Shown piece after piece: positions 43,945 through 54,938 of a DNA stretch of 64,000 bases; the first letter of the stretch is position 1, and each line of letters starts with the position of its first letter. The notes beneath the pieces were generated by a model. The model was given only the letters and a program-made list of their open reading frames with translations, was not told the DNA's origin and ran no database searches. The stretch covers positions 4,278,001 through 4,342,000 of the forward strand of contig WWBZ02000033.1 in NCBI GenBank assembly GCA_011503125.2, written 5' to 3'. This DNA comes from Botryosphaeria dothidea. Taxonomy: Eukaryota > Ascomycota > Dothideomycetes > Botryosphaeriales > Botryosphaeriaceae. The position numbers and the translations under genes were made by a program.

Positions 43945-44339
43945 GTTGGCGGTGGTGATTTAGTTTTATTTCTTCTTGGGTTGGGGGGCGAGTTGGGCTG
44001 CGGAGGTGAGACGGAGGAGCGACGAGAGGGCGGTGGGCAGAAAGAAAGGCGGCGAGGGTCTGGTCTGGTCCGGGCTTAGGGCCGATAGTGGTGGCGCTAA
44101 CGACGGCAGGCGGTGGGCGGGGCAGGGATGCTGCTGTGCTGTGCGCGCCCTCTGTTTACACCAAAACAATCTCGCTCGCCCTCCACCACCAACACCATAC
44201 CTCCGTCATCCTCGCACCCAACAACACCCGTCCCGCCATCGCCCCGTCGCAACAGCATCGCATTGATCGCTCATCGCGTGCGACACTGTCCTCGCTGCCT
44301 ATATCTGCGCGCGCCCCCCAGCATCACACCTCGACTGCC
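43945..44339. other. bidirectional promoter region TMA7/NDC80
   Basis: This 395-bp gap lies between divergent start codons. It is rich in CA/CC on the NDC80 side. No TATA box is obvious. Confidence 0.4.
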
Positions 44340-46668
44340 ATGGCCCAGGAGCAGGGCCTCTTTTCCGTCCGACGGCCCCGAGAAGTGCGCATCTACTCCC
44401 ACCCGTCGCGGCCGTGCTAACAACCTCTGCAGACACTCGGAGGAATCAACACAAACATGACCGGCATCCCGCTACCCGCTTCCGCCATGAAGCGCTCCAA
44501 CTCAAACTCCAACATGGGCGGCCGCGGTCGCATGTCGCTCGCGCCCGGCATGGGCATGGGCCGGCCTGCGCAGCCCAACTTCCACCGCTCCTCGTCCGGA
44601 AACAATCTCGCAGACCTCGGGCCCTCCTCCGCGAAGCGCCAGTCCATGGCGCCCAACATGTTCAGCAGCGGCAGGAAGAGCTTTGCGCCAGGAATGATGT
44701 CCACCCCCGCTCCCGCCATGACTGGGCTGGATCAGAACTCGCAGAGACGGAGCAGCGTGTGGAGCGCGCGCCCTTCCAACGGCCTCGGCGGTGCCATGGG
44801 CGTCCACCAGAGCTTCTTCACCACCGCGCCGCCCGCCGCAGCCATCCCGCAGGACCCGCGTCGCCTGAAGGACCCCAGCGTGCGCGCCCAGATGGCCCAG
44901 GAGCTGAGTGAGTACCTGGCCCGGAACAACTTTGAGATGGATATGAAGCATTCGCTCTCCCATAAGTCGTTTACTTCGCCTACCCAGAAGGATTTCAACT
45001 GCATGTTCCAGTGGCTCTACCACCGCATCGACCCCAGCTACCGCTTTCAGAAGAACATTGATCAGGAAGTCCCTCCGCTGCTGAAGCAGATGCGCTACCC
45101 GTTCGAGAAGAGCATCATGAAGTCGCAGATCGCAGCGGTTGGAGGTAACAACTGGTCGACTTTCCTGGGTTTGTTGCACTGGATGATGCAGCTCTCGATG
45201 ATGATCGAGCAATACGCTTCGGGCGCCTACGATGAGGCCTGCCTGGAAGCAGGTTTCGACGTGACCGGCGACAAGATCATCTTCCAGTTCTTGACGGATG
45301 CTTACCGGGACTGGTTGCAGGTGGAAGATGACGCTGAAGACGAAGCCGATCGTGTTATTCAGAGGCACGTGGATAACATGGCAGCCAAGTTTGACGACGC
45401 AAACTCGGCGCATCTCGAGCAGGTCAAGGTTCTGGAGGCTGAGCACAAGGCACTGCAGGACCAGATTGACGACCTCAGCAAGAACGGACCCAGGATAGCC
45501 AAGCTGGACGAGCAGATCAAGATTCTCGAGGAGGACCGCGTCAAGTTCGAGAACTACAACAACAGCATGGAGGCCAAGGTCGAGAAGTACCAGAACCGCG
45601 CCAAGCTGCTGGACGACGAAATCAAGAAGATCGAAGCCGAACTCGAGGAGGCCGAGCAGGACAAGACCAACCTGCAGGCTATGGTGGACCAGCAGGGCAT
45701 CACCATTCAAGACATCGACCGCATGAACACGGAGCGTGAACGTCTTCAGAACACGGCGCAGTCCACCAGCTCGCGTCTCGAGGAGACGCGCAGGCGGATT
45801 GCCGAAAGGGAGTTGGAGGCGACCAAGAAGCTGGACGACCTCGAGCGGACGGTGGAGAGGTACAACTCCCAAGGCTATGAGATTGGCATCATCCCAGCAA
45901 CCGCGCCAAAGGCCAATGGAGCAGACTTTGAGCTTGTTCTCTCCCTCAGCCAGACGGCATTCAACTCATCGCAAATGGACAGCCAATCCGACAGGCTCCT
46001 CACCAACTCGGGCAATGGGTACCAATACCACGATCTTCTCAACATCGACCCGAGAAGAGACCTCAAGAACTCGATCCTTGGCCTCAGAAAAGACATCCGC
46101 GACCGCATGAGCGCAGCGCAGGAGGCCGACTTTGAGAACCACGAGATGCTCGACAAGGTCAAGGAGGCCATGGACGACAAGGTCTCGGAAGTCGAGGCGC
46201 TGGGCCACCGGGTGCGGGCTGCTGAGGAGGAGTTTGAGAAGACGAGGGAGATCACGACGGCGCAGAAGATGGCGTCGGACGCGCAGATCGAGCGGATTGA
46301 GAAAGAGATTGGCAAGATGAGGGCGCAGGTGTCGGACCACATCCAGCTGATTGAGCAGAGGGAAATGAACACCAACATCGAGTAAGTTTCTGTTCCGATT
46401 TGAATAGGAATATCTTTGCTGACAGCTATTTTGCAGGTACGAACAGATGACACATCGGGCAAGCGAGATCCGCGAGCAGCTGCATACGGAGGTCGAGCGC
46501 ATGCTCAATGATGTGGTCAAGTGGAAGATCAACATCCAGACGCAGCTGGAGAACTATGAAGAGTTTGTGCACCAGTCGGTCGACCAGGAAGCTTCCGAGG
46601 CGCATGATGCGAGGGAAGCTAGTGCGCTGGACGATGCGATGGATGATGCTATGGACGTTGACTACTAG
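44340..46668 (+). CDS. NDC80: kinetochore protein Ndc80
   Basis: Exons 44340-44384, 44433-46381 and 46437-46668 encode 741 residues. The N-terminal about 115 residues are basic and Ser/Met-rich, the unstructured tail that binds microtubules and is phosphorylated by Aurora B in model species. A calponin-homology domain follows (from DPRRLKDPSVRAQMAQEL through NNWSTFLGLLHWMMQLS). Coiled coil extends from about 300 to the end, with an interruption near NSQGYEIGIIP. The protein forms the outer-kinetochore Ndc80 complex with Nuf2, Spc24 and Spc25. The tiny first exon (15 codons) joins with a GTGCGC donor. The C-terminus ends in an acidic DDAMDDAMD repeat. Confidence 0.95.
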
Positions 46669-47096
46669 TGGCCGGTTGGAGGTGTAGATGACACTTTGTT
46701 GATGTCTTGGAGCTTCGGTATTTTTGATGATGGCGCGGATGGGAGGTGCTTTGTTTTGTTATGATGATATCTGGGGGTTTGGCGCATAGCGGTGGTGGGG
46801 GGGGGGGGTGGTGTTTGGATGCCCGGGGCGTGGATATGGGATTACGATACCTCTTCTGCCTTGAATTATTAATGACGATGGATTCAATTGTTAGTGCACA
46901 AATGGCTGTTCAATTGGTTGTTATGTATGTGTGCTCGGAGATTGAGCTCTGATTTGGCGGGTTGGAGCTTCCGACGTCAGAGCTCGCGCCACAACATGTG
47001 AAAGCTTCCCACGTCAACACCCTCTTCCTCTTTCACCACACCACACTCCCCACCACACGCGTCCGGTTCCCAGCTGTGCACAGCCAACGTCTTGAT
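46669..47096. other. intergenic, NDC80 terminator side and seipin promoter
   Basis: It contains a G run at about 46797-46808. No gene. Confidence 0.4.
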
Positions 47097-48056
47097 ATGG
47101 CCGGCTCTACGACGGCCTCTGATGACGATGAGGAGTACGTCAAGGGCGTACTCCAGATCGCAAAGGTGCGTCCAATCCCTGCCTCCGTGCCCCTTCACCC
47201 ACCATCAACCTTGTCTCTTTCCCTCTACGTGCTCGGTTTCCGCAACAGCCCATGATCCTCCACATCCGTCACAATTCTCACTCTGATCCAAGCTAATTCC
47301 TCGCATAACAGGACAAAGCCCTCGCCCCGCTCCACGCCGCCCTCTCCAAGCCCGCCCGCCGCGCCTACCTGCAAACCCTCCTCCTCCTCGCCGGCACCGC
47401 GCTCCTCTTCGGCACCGCCCTCGCCGCCTACTCGGTCTTCTACTACGCCTACATCCCCACCCGCGGCTTCCAGGTCCCCGTGCACCTGCAATTCGACTAC
47501 GCAACCGCTCCCCAACAACAACAACCCTTCTCCCCGACGGACGCGCTGGCAGCCGGCAACAAGCACCCCTGGGGCCGCGCCGCCGGCCTGCGCAAGTGGC
47601 TGGTGAGCGAGCAGCCGTACGACGTGCGCGTCGAGCTCGACATGCCGCGCACCCGCGCCAACCGCGACGCCGGCAACTTCATGCTCGACGTCAAGCTGTT
47701 CGGCCCGCCCGCGGCCCGCAGCGGGACCGCCGTCGGCGACGGCATTGCGCCTCTCTCCGCCGACGACGAGGAAGAAGACGTCGTGCTGGCGCAGGCGAGC
47801 CGCCCCGCGATCCTCACGTGGTACAGCGATGTCGTGGAGAACGTCGGCAAGGCGGTCGCGCTGCCGTGGTACCTGGTGGGGTGGCGGAGGGAGGCGGAGC
47901 GCTTGGTGGTCGGCGTGATGGAGGGCGTGGCGTTTGAGCGGGGCAGCTGGAAGCGGTTGCCGGATGAGGTGGGCGTGGAGGTGCGGAGCGCGGGCCGGTT
48001 GCAGGTGTATGGGTGTTGGGTCGTTTTTGAGGCGCGACTGGGGGGGCTGAGGTGTG

Positions 48057-48117
<61 letters not shown>

Positions 48118-48682
48118 CTCTCTGTGATCTCTTGATCGTGTTATGCTGATGTTTTGGGATTGCAGGTACTTCATGTACAACTACCGCCTCACCGCCGCCC
48201 TCGTCTTCACGACGCTCTTCTGGGCCGTCGAGATGACCTTCATGATCCTCGCTTGGCTCGCCCTCTCGCAGATTTTCGCCCCGAGGCCTCTCCCAGCCAA
48301 GCAGGAGCCGAAGCAGGAGGATGAGACGGACGTCAAGACCGAGGGCGAGACGGAGACGGATTTGCCTGACCTCTCGGACACGCCGCGCACGTTCCCGACG
48401 TATGCGGGCCAGCCTTCGCTGCGGTACGAGTCGCCGAACGTCAAGAGCGAGGAAGACGAGGCTGGCGGCGTGTCGAGGGACGTCCCGGTCGCGGCGGGCG
48501 CTGCTACGGGACAGGAGGCCGACGACGAGGACGAGGATGCGGATTTCGTGCTCGATACGGCGGGCAGGCATATGGACCGGGATTCTGGATTGGGAACGAG
48601 CATGGAGAGTGGGCAGGAGAGAAGGGAAGCGGTAAGGAAGCGGAGGTCGGGGTTGTTTGGGTCGGGGAGCAGGAATCAGTAG
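47097..48682 (+). CDS. seipin-like lipid droplet biogenesis protein
   Basis: Exons 47097-47165, 47312-48051 and 48166-48682 encode 441 residues. Two membrane helices bracket an ER-lumenal domain: TM1 at about 43-65 (TLLLLAGTALLFGTALAAYSV) and TM2 at about 280-305 after YFMYNYRL. The lumenal part, with QPYDVRVELDMPRTRANRDAGNFMLDVKLFG, is the seipin (BSCL2/Sei1) core that oligomerises at ER-lipid droplet contacts. The cytosolic C-terminal tail of about 135 residues is acidic and disordered. Intron 2 (48052-48165) is mostly a CT dinucleotide repeat. The first intron is 146 bp. Function by homology is lipid-droplet formation and triglyceride storage. Confidence 0.92.
48063..48115 (+). repeat. (CT)n microsatellite inside seipin intron 2
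   Basis: About 26 CT units lie between the donor at 48052 and the branch/acceptor region at 48150-48165. They supply nearly all of the intron's pyrimidine content. Confidence 0.95.
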
Positions 48683-48986
48683 GGAGGGGGTGTGTGAGAG
48701 GTGGTTACATGATACCCAGATGCTGCTGTAGACGTGCTTTTATTCTTCTTCTTTTTGTTGATAGTATCAACAAAACTAATCTAACAAATTTTGTTCGCAC
48801 TCCTGATATCATTGCAATAGGCGCCGACATGGTAGTAGGCGCCAGCGTCATAGCCACTGTGATCTGTCCATTGATGGGATATGCCCACCAAAAGCCATCG
48901 CCGTAGTTCTCACGCTCTATCATGCAGCCGGGGAAGACAAAAGTATGCATAATCCACCCCTAAACCCGCCAATCAATTCACTGCTT
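48683..48986. other. convergent intergenic region
   Basis: This short gap is shared by the 3' ends of the seipin gene and the RS-repeat gene. Nothing else is seen. Confidence 0.4.
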
Positions 48987-50280
48987 TTACTCCCCACCAT
49001 CACTACCACCACCACCTCCTCCTCCTCCTCCTCCACCACCACCAAACCTCGCCCTCGCCAACGCCCTCAACATCTCCATCGTCTTCTCCTCCTTCGCCCG
49101 ATGCTCGGCAAACTTCTCCTCCCGCTCCGCCGCCCGCGCCCGCAGCATCTCCTCCTTGCGCACCTCCCGCTCGTTCTTGCGCCGCTGCTCCTCGCTCCGC
49201 CGCGCGCGCACCTCCTCGACGCCGTCCCCGCCGCCCATCAGATCGCGCTCCCCGACCTCCGCCATCGCGCCGCCCTCACGCGCGTCGCGGTAGTCCCGGT
49301 GCGCCGCCGTCGTCGCGGCCCGCTTCTCGAGCATCCGCTCGCGGCTGCCCGCGTCGGCGCGCGGCGCCAGCTCGTCGAGCCGCTCCTTCTGCAGGGCGCG
49401 GTCGGCCTTGCGCAGGGCGCGCAGGCGCGTTTGCTGCGCGGCCGCGTCGTCGGTGAGGAGTTCTGCAAAGGGAGAGAAAGCGATTGTTAGCGAGATGCGA
49501 GAGAAGGAGGGGGCGGAGACTCGTACCGTCGCGCATTTCCAGGTCGTCGAGCCGCGGGATCGCGGGCCCGGAGCGGCGGGCGGCGGTGATGGTGCTGCCG
49601 GCGGGGAGCGCGGCGGGGCCGAAGTCGTCGTCGTCGTCGTTCGTTGCCTGCTCGCGCCGCGGCGAGGACGCCGGCCGGTGCGAGACGGCGCCGTAGTCTG
49701 GGGATTCTCGCCTCCGCTGGCGGCTGTCCGGTTGCTGTTCGTCTCGTTCCGCCCCGGCGTTGGCGACGGCCTTCTGCAGCGTTGCGGGGTCGTACCAGCC
49801 CTCTGCCAGTTCTCCACGGTTCCTCACGAGCGTCAGTCTCGCGAGTTCTCGAGCTCATTCCTTCAACCCGGTCTCCGTGGGGGGTTTTCTTTTTGTTGTA
49901 TGAGGAAGGATGCTTCTAACTCACCACTTCCCGACGAAGCTCTTCCACCGCCCCTTCACCTCGCCCTCGTCCAGCTCCTCGAGGACCTTCTGCTTCTGGA
50001 TGTCCAGGTAGAGCGCGAACATGGGCGCGTAACGCTCGTAGTCGTGCTTCGACAGGGGGCGCGCGCCGAGGGGGAGGGGCTGTGCGGGGACGGCGGTTGA
50101 GGCTTTGTTGTGCTTTGCGTCGTGGTGGTGACGGCGGCTGTGGTGGTGGTGGTGGTGGTGGTGGTGGTGATGGCGGCGATGGCGGCGCGAGGGTGAGCGC
50201 GAACGCGTGCGCGTGCTGCGGTGCCCATGGTCGGGGGAGCGCGATCGCGAGCGGGTGCGGCGGTGGCGGTCGGACGGCAT
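48987..50280 (-). CDS. RS- and His-rich nuclear-type protein of unknown function
   Basis: Exons 50280-49925, 49822-49527 and 49462-48987 encode 375 residues. The N-terminus is an Arg-Ser repeat (RRTRSRSRSPDHGHR) followed by about eleven consecutive His. A conserved-looking helical block, LSKHDYERYAPMFALYLDIQ then VKGRWKSFVGKWNRGELAEG, spans the first intron and is the best evidence for the splice. The middle is disordered. The C-terminal third is a charged coiled coil ending in a run of about 13 Gly, encoded by GGN repeats. RS repeats suggest association with splicing or nuclear speckles, and the His run can target speckles in other proteins; both are inference. Intron 1 uses an unusual GAG acceptor. 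No domain name could be assigned with confidence. Confidence 0.75.
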
Positions 50281-50602
50281 GGTTGTTGTTGTGTTGTGTT
50301 TGTTGTTCGGGGGTGTGGAGAAAAAGGTTGGGGGAGACGGGGGCCGATGCATGATGCAGCACGGCGTCGATCAGGAAAAGCTTGGCACTTCGTCAACAAA
50401 AGAACATTCACAGACACTTGGAATAATTTTCTTCATATGGGTATACATGGTTACATGAAGGAGGTATGCAGCTGCGTCCCTGTGCCGGGGAAAATACATA
50501 ACCTCGAGCGGGTGCAATGGCAGTCCTGATCAAGACCTCCGTTTAAGGCCGACAGCCATCTCCACTATGTTATAACGATAATCCAGATCGCATCTCCCCG
50601 AT
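50281..50602. other. intergenic, nothing recognised
   Basis: This is the upstream region of the RS-repeat gene and the 3' flank of the endoglucanase-V-like gene. Confidence 0.4.
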
Positions 50603-51378
50603 CTAGGCCGAGAAGGCCCAGGCGTGCCGCTTCCAGCCCGATCCGACCTGCTTGCCGCTCCACTGCGAGCAGTCAACCTCTTCCGCCGTACCAACCGCCA
50701 AGCCGATGTCGTTGTCGCCGAACACGGCCGTGTTGGCACCCGTGTCGATGCAGAGGTCGAAGTTGACATTGGCGCCGTATGAGTTGGTGTCCGAGAGCGA
50801 ACCCATCGAGCAGACATCGTTGCCACCGGATGCTGTTGGGCAGACGAGTCAGCATGACCGCATTCCGAGTTGATCGCAATGCCCCGACGTCATGTATACG
50901 AGAGGCTTGCGAGCTGTTGTTGCCGCATGGGAGAAACGGCAAAGACCTCCAAGACTCCATGCGGAAGCGGCTGGGCCGGGGAAATTGGAAGTGACGGGAA
51001 CTTACCGGGACACAGGTTGTCGACGCGCACCACCACCGACTTCGTGCCGCTGAGCGCTTTGCCAGAGCTGTCCTTCTCTGCCGTCAGCGCATAGCACTTG
51101 CCGCACGCTGGACCAGCACCCTCTCCGCCAGTCACGCCGTAGAGGTTCTGCGAGACGGCTGCAGAGTAGCCGGGCTGGTCTCTTTGTCAGTGACTGTCTT
51201 TTTCTACCACCATTGGGAGAGAACTCACGTCGAAGTAGAAGCCGCAAGCACCAGTCTTCTTGCAGTTGCCCGAACCATTGTCGTCGCTGGAGCCGTAGGC
51301 CGTCATGGTCGCGTTATAGCTGGCGGCATTGGCAACGCCCAGCGCAGCCGTGAAGTAAACGAGAGACTTTCCAAACAT
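50603..51378 (-). CDS. secreted endoglucanase-V-like / double-psi beta-barrel protein
   Basis: Exons 51378-51229, 51174-51006 and 50832-50603 encode 182 residues. A signal peptide (1-19, ending GVANA) is followed by a compact Cys-rich domain beginning YNATMTAYGSSDDNGSGNC. It contains GPACGKCYALTAEKDSSG, VVVRVDNLCP and CSQWSGKQVG, the layout of fungal endoglucanase-V-like (GH45-related, barwin-like) proteins. These lie near expansins and GH45 cellulases, but many have no proven activity. The catalytic Asp pair of true GH45 could not be assigned here. Intron 2 is 173 bp, the longest in the window. It is probably an apoplastic protein that acts on, or binds to, plant or fungal wall glucans. Confidence 0.85.
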
Positions 51379-52095
51379 GATGACGACGGGTATAAACAGG
51401 AAAGGATGGGCTGTAGAAGGAGTGAATCCGGTGTAGAGCGGCAACATGGCGGGATCCATCGTCTTAAATAGCCTGCACACCACCTCCTCTCCGCACTGCC
51501 CTCCTTGAATCGAAGCAGACCAGTCCATTTCCGACGTCATGCGTGGATCCCACCACATCTGCCTGTTTCGGCCGATCCCAGGGCCTGGCCACGGTTCCAG
51601 AAAGGGGATTGCGGAGAGGACGGGGCCTTGCTGCTGTGTGCGCCGCGGATCCCGTGTGCCCGCCCACATTTCCATAATCAACTTGAGGACCCCAGGGGGG
51701 GGGGGCGCGGGGCTGGGCTGGGCTGTCAACCCCGTTTTGAAACAACAAGCTTTTGCTGGCCGCTCGTCCAGGGAAATAAACGAGCCCATTTCAGGCGCGT
51801 CTGCCGCAATGGGCGTGGCCGCCTCGCGCCTCGGCCTCCCGAGCCGGCGTGAGTCGGGGCCAAATCGCCCACCAAGCATCGCGATCCGCCGCCGATCAAT
51901 CTATTCGCGAAGCTTGCGCTCTTGATTTTCAATAAGGAACAAAGAAGCAAAGGATATTGCAATGACCGTGGTGTTGGTGTCGTCGACTTTAGGATAGGAT
52001 AGTGAGTTGTGGCTAAGGTTGAACGAGACAGCCTCACGCAGGATCCCGGCGAGGCCAGAGATTGATAGGGTTGGCTGGCAGATTGACTTTACCCT
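51379..52095. other. intergenic, nothing recognised
   Basis: This is the promoter region of the endoglucanase-V-like gene and the 3' flank of the F-box gene. A G run lies at about 51694-51704. Confidence 0.4.
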
Positions 52096-52602
52096 CTACA
52101 CCCACGGTCGATTGTGCCTGGAACGGTTCCGAAAGTACCTCCTCTTCGTACGCCCTGGCGCTGGCTCCGCCGTGACCTCCCACGCCTCACCGCAGGACAC
52201 CTCGTCGCCGAACGCGCACCGCGGGCGCCGGCAGCGCCACGGCGGACCGACCAGCGCGAACGGCTCCGGCGGCTGCGACACCAGCATGCGCCGCCACGAC
52301 GCCGACGGGCACGACAACACCCGTTCTTGCCACTCGGTGTTGGTGTCGACGCTGAGATATCCCCGCGCATCCCTGCTGAACCTGAAACGCTGCACGAGCA
52401 GGGGGTTGAGCCCGTAGCAGTCGGCCCCTCGCCGGTCAGGCAGGATGTAGAGGCAGCGCTGCAGTTTGATGGACCCGTCGATGACCGCCTTCCAACGTTG
52501 ACATGTTCGTTGGGCGCTCAGGAGGTCGCCCAAGTTGGCGAAGGAGAGGATGAGCTCGAGCAGCTCAGTCGTGTTGAAGACAGTCTCGCTGGCATTTCCC
52601 AT
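52096..52602 (-). CDS. small F-box-like protein
   Basis: A 168-residue single-exon frame starts at the Met of MGNASETVF. Residues about 8-50 (TTELLELILSFANLGDLLSAQRTCQRWKAVID) form an F-box motif, with the Leu-Ile spacing and the Cys-x-x-Trp end that bind Skp1. After it come an IKLQRCLYILPD segment and a short C-terminal part without WD or LRR repeats. Such short F-box proteins are frequent in fungal lineage-specific families. The substrate is unknown. An in-frame Met at 52806 would add 68 residues with no homology feel, so the internal start is preferred. Confidence 0.7.
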   Translation of the reverse strand: MGNASETVFNTTELLELILSFANLGDLLSAQRTCQRWKAVIDGSIKLQRCLYILPDRRGADCYGLNPLLVQRFRFSRDARGYLSVDTNTEWQERVLSCPSASWRRMLVSQPPEPFALVGPPWRCRRPRCAFGDEVSCGEAWEVTAEPAPGRTKRRYFRNRSRHNRPWV

Positions 52603-53039
52603 GGCGCCGCAATCGCATCCGAGGGAGGAAGAGAGAAGCACAGGCACGGAGAAAGATGATTGTGGGGGTTTACAGGAGAATCTACGTGTTCGCTCGAGAT
52701 ATCGAAGTGATTTCAGCCGATGAAAGGGACGCAATGCGGTGAGTGTAACGGAGGGAATGAGGCGGACGTCTGCTTTGTAGCGCGGGGAACGTCTCTCCAC
52801 GGTCAAAGCCCGCCCGTGCCGTTCCGGCCATCAACTCAGCTCCAAACCCCAACAGCTGCCCTTGCTTCCCTAGACCGTTGTTTGCTTCATCATCACGCTT
52901 TCGCACACTCGTGCCACCTCGGCGAAGGCAGGGCTTCCAATGAACTAGCTCGAGCTATAGCAAAACCACCTGCGCCGCCCTCCTCGTATCACCACGCCTC
53001 CGCTGTTTCGCTACCCGGCAACCCGTCACCCCACCCTCA
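52603..53039. other. intergenic, nothing recognised
   Basis: This contains the F-box gene promoter and the 3' flank of the Cys-repeat gene. No further feature. Confidence 0.4.
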
Positions 53040-53515
53040 TCAAGCGTATCCATCTTCATTGCTGGCGTGGCTTCTGCCCTTCAAGTTCCTGCAATTGCTG
53101 CCGGTACACGCAATCGTCAGCTGCATCAGACGACTATGACGATGGACGCTCACCTGCAGTGATCGCAGTCGACGAGGTTGTACGAGTTGGAGCAGTGCTG
53201 GCTGCGCTCGCAATTCTCCGAGTTGCTGCAGTGCGAACACGCCGTGCAATTGGTGCAGTTGGAGCCTACAGCGATTATGCGCGTCAGCATTTTGTTCAGC
53301 AGGGCGCGAGGCGCGATTCACATACAATTGTCACAGTCATTGCAGCCCACGCAGTTACTGCAGTTCCGGTTGCCACCCTGGCCCGTTTGGTACGTCCTTG
53401 GCCACGCGATAAGTCCGGTGGTCTTGTTTCCCGCAATGTGCGTACTTACGGGCACGCTGGCTTCTCCCCAGCTCTGGAGTTCCCCTGACCCATAGTTTTT
53501 AAGCTGCTTGGTGAT
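53040..53515 (-). CDS. Cys-repeat protein with three-residue periodicity (5' end unresolved)
   Basis: Four consistent exons are read on the minus strand: 53515-53450, 53377-53326, 53265-53154 and 53097-53040. They are joined by GTAAGT, GTATGT and GTGAGC donors and in-phase CAG/TAG acceptors. From exon 2 the product is built of C-x-x units: nine Cys at exact three-residue spacing (starting CSNCVGCNDCDNC), then further Cys at spacings 6, 6, 9, 3 and 3. In total 14 Cys fall on one three-residue register, with Asn or Ser often just before or after. The repeat stays in register across three introns, which strongly supports the splicing. The tail is a short polar stretch. No start codon exists in the first listed exon; a nine-codon exon at 53660-53634 is possible but unproven. 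No family is recognised. Metal binding or a disulphide-laddered helix is speculation. Confidence 0.55.
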
Positions 53516-54938
53516 CTGGATTAGAATTGGCTCTTATTCAGAGGGCGAGGCGAAATCTCTCAGATGCGCGATTAGAGAGCAGTGGATCCCGTTCTCCAGT
53601 GATTGCTCCACCCATTATATCAACGGTTGCTACCTTGACTTTTGAGCTTGCCCTAATCATAGAGTGCGGAGAAGATAAGGTAAAGCAGAGCTTTTCAGAA
53701 AGTGCTACGTCATCGACCGGCGCAGCCGATGTGTAACTCGTGGATTATGCAGCGCGCTCGTCAACGGCTGAGGATGGTGGCGCTCCGGAGCCACGAATGG
53801 CGGGGAAGCCGTGCCATCATGCGTTCATTCGTGGATGCCCATGAAACGATAAGTCTGATACGCCTGCGGTTGGACAATCTGCAATTGGAAGGATGTAAGT
53901 ACTGGACCATTGCTGCCTTCGATTTGTATGTATTTGTACGTGGTTTTATCAACCATTAACGGAAAAACAGCTTCTATGAACTCTCCTATTCCCACATTTA
54001 GAGGACTTCTGCATCCGATGGTTACAATAATAGACTCCTGCCACGCGAACTCGCTGATGCTGAAATAAGGATGCTGGGGACTTGACTAAATTATTCTCCA
54101 CGAAAGAGCATTCGCTGACACGTTGGAGCTCAGCAAAGACGTACCCAACTCTGTACGGACCCAAAAGGGGAGGGGAACGCCCACCCGGTACAGATGTCGC
54201 CGGACGGAAAGTTGACAATTCGAGGGTACGTCCTCGATACCATTGAGAAGATGACCATCGCCTCTCTGTCCGACGCCGGGGACGAGAATGCCGACCACCC
54301 CGCATCATGGCTTACGTTGATACATCCTTACATATGAACGTCCATTGCGGAAAAAAAAAAAAAAAAGAAGAGCATCATCGAAAAATTTGCCAAACGTGAT
54401 ATCAACGACGAGGAGCTCGACGAGGTCCATCGAGAAGAAGTGGCGCAGATTGTTATGGTCAAGACAACAAACATGCACTTGAATGGAACTGGCCATCACC
54501 AGATCCGGCTTGGCGATGCGCTATGCATTATATAAGGAGCAAATGTGCCTTATTTAATGTAGCATACTTTATCTAGACAATTCACGCGTGTGGGTGAAGC
54601 CTTCTTTCTTGACTTTGATACCAAAACTCTGCTTGATCAACAGAATAGGATAGGCTCCATCTGAAATTTCCAGCGTGAGGGGGAATCGAGCGCTCCGGGA
54701 AATGTCTAATTATTAGAAGCCGAGACTTCGAAATTCTTGATCCGCGGGGAGGCATCCGAGTTGCCCACCAAAATGCTCACCATGGTTGACGTCTCTCTTT
54801 ATTCTCATACAAATCTCCATTTCTATGTATTTACTCTACCACACTGTAGGTAATTATGTTCCAGGGAAAATGAATATTGAGGAATTCGCGGTTGCTAAGA
54901 GATGGTACGGCCAGCAACCGAGCCTTAGTAGTCCTTGT
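53516..54938. other. intergenic with possible decayed coding fragments
   Basis: There is an A tract of about 18 at 54349-54366. Plus-strand open stretches at about 54190-54320 and 54368-54535 read like protein but have no start or complete domain. The right end is the OPT gene 3' flank. Confidence 0.4.
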
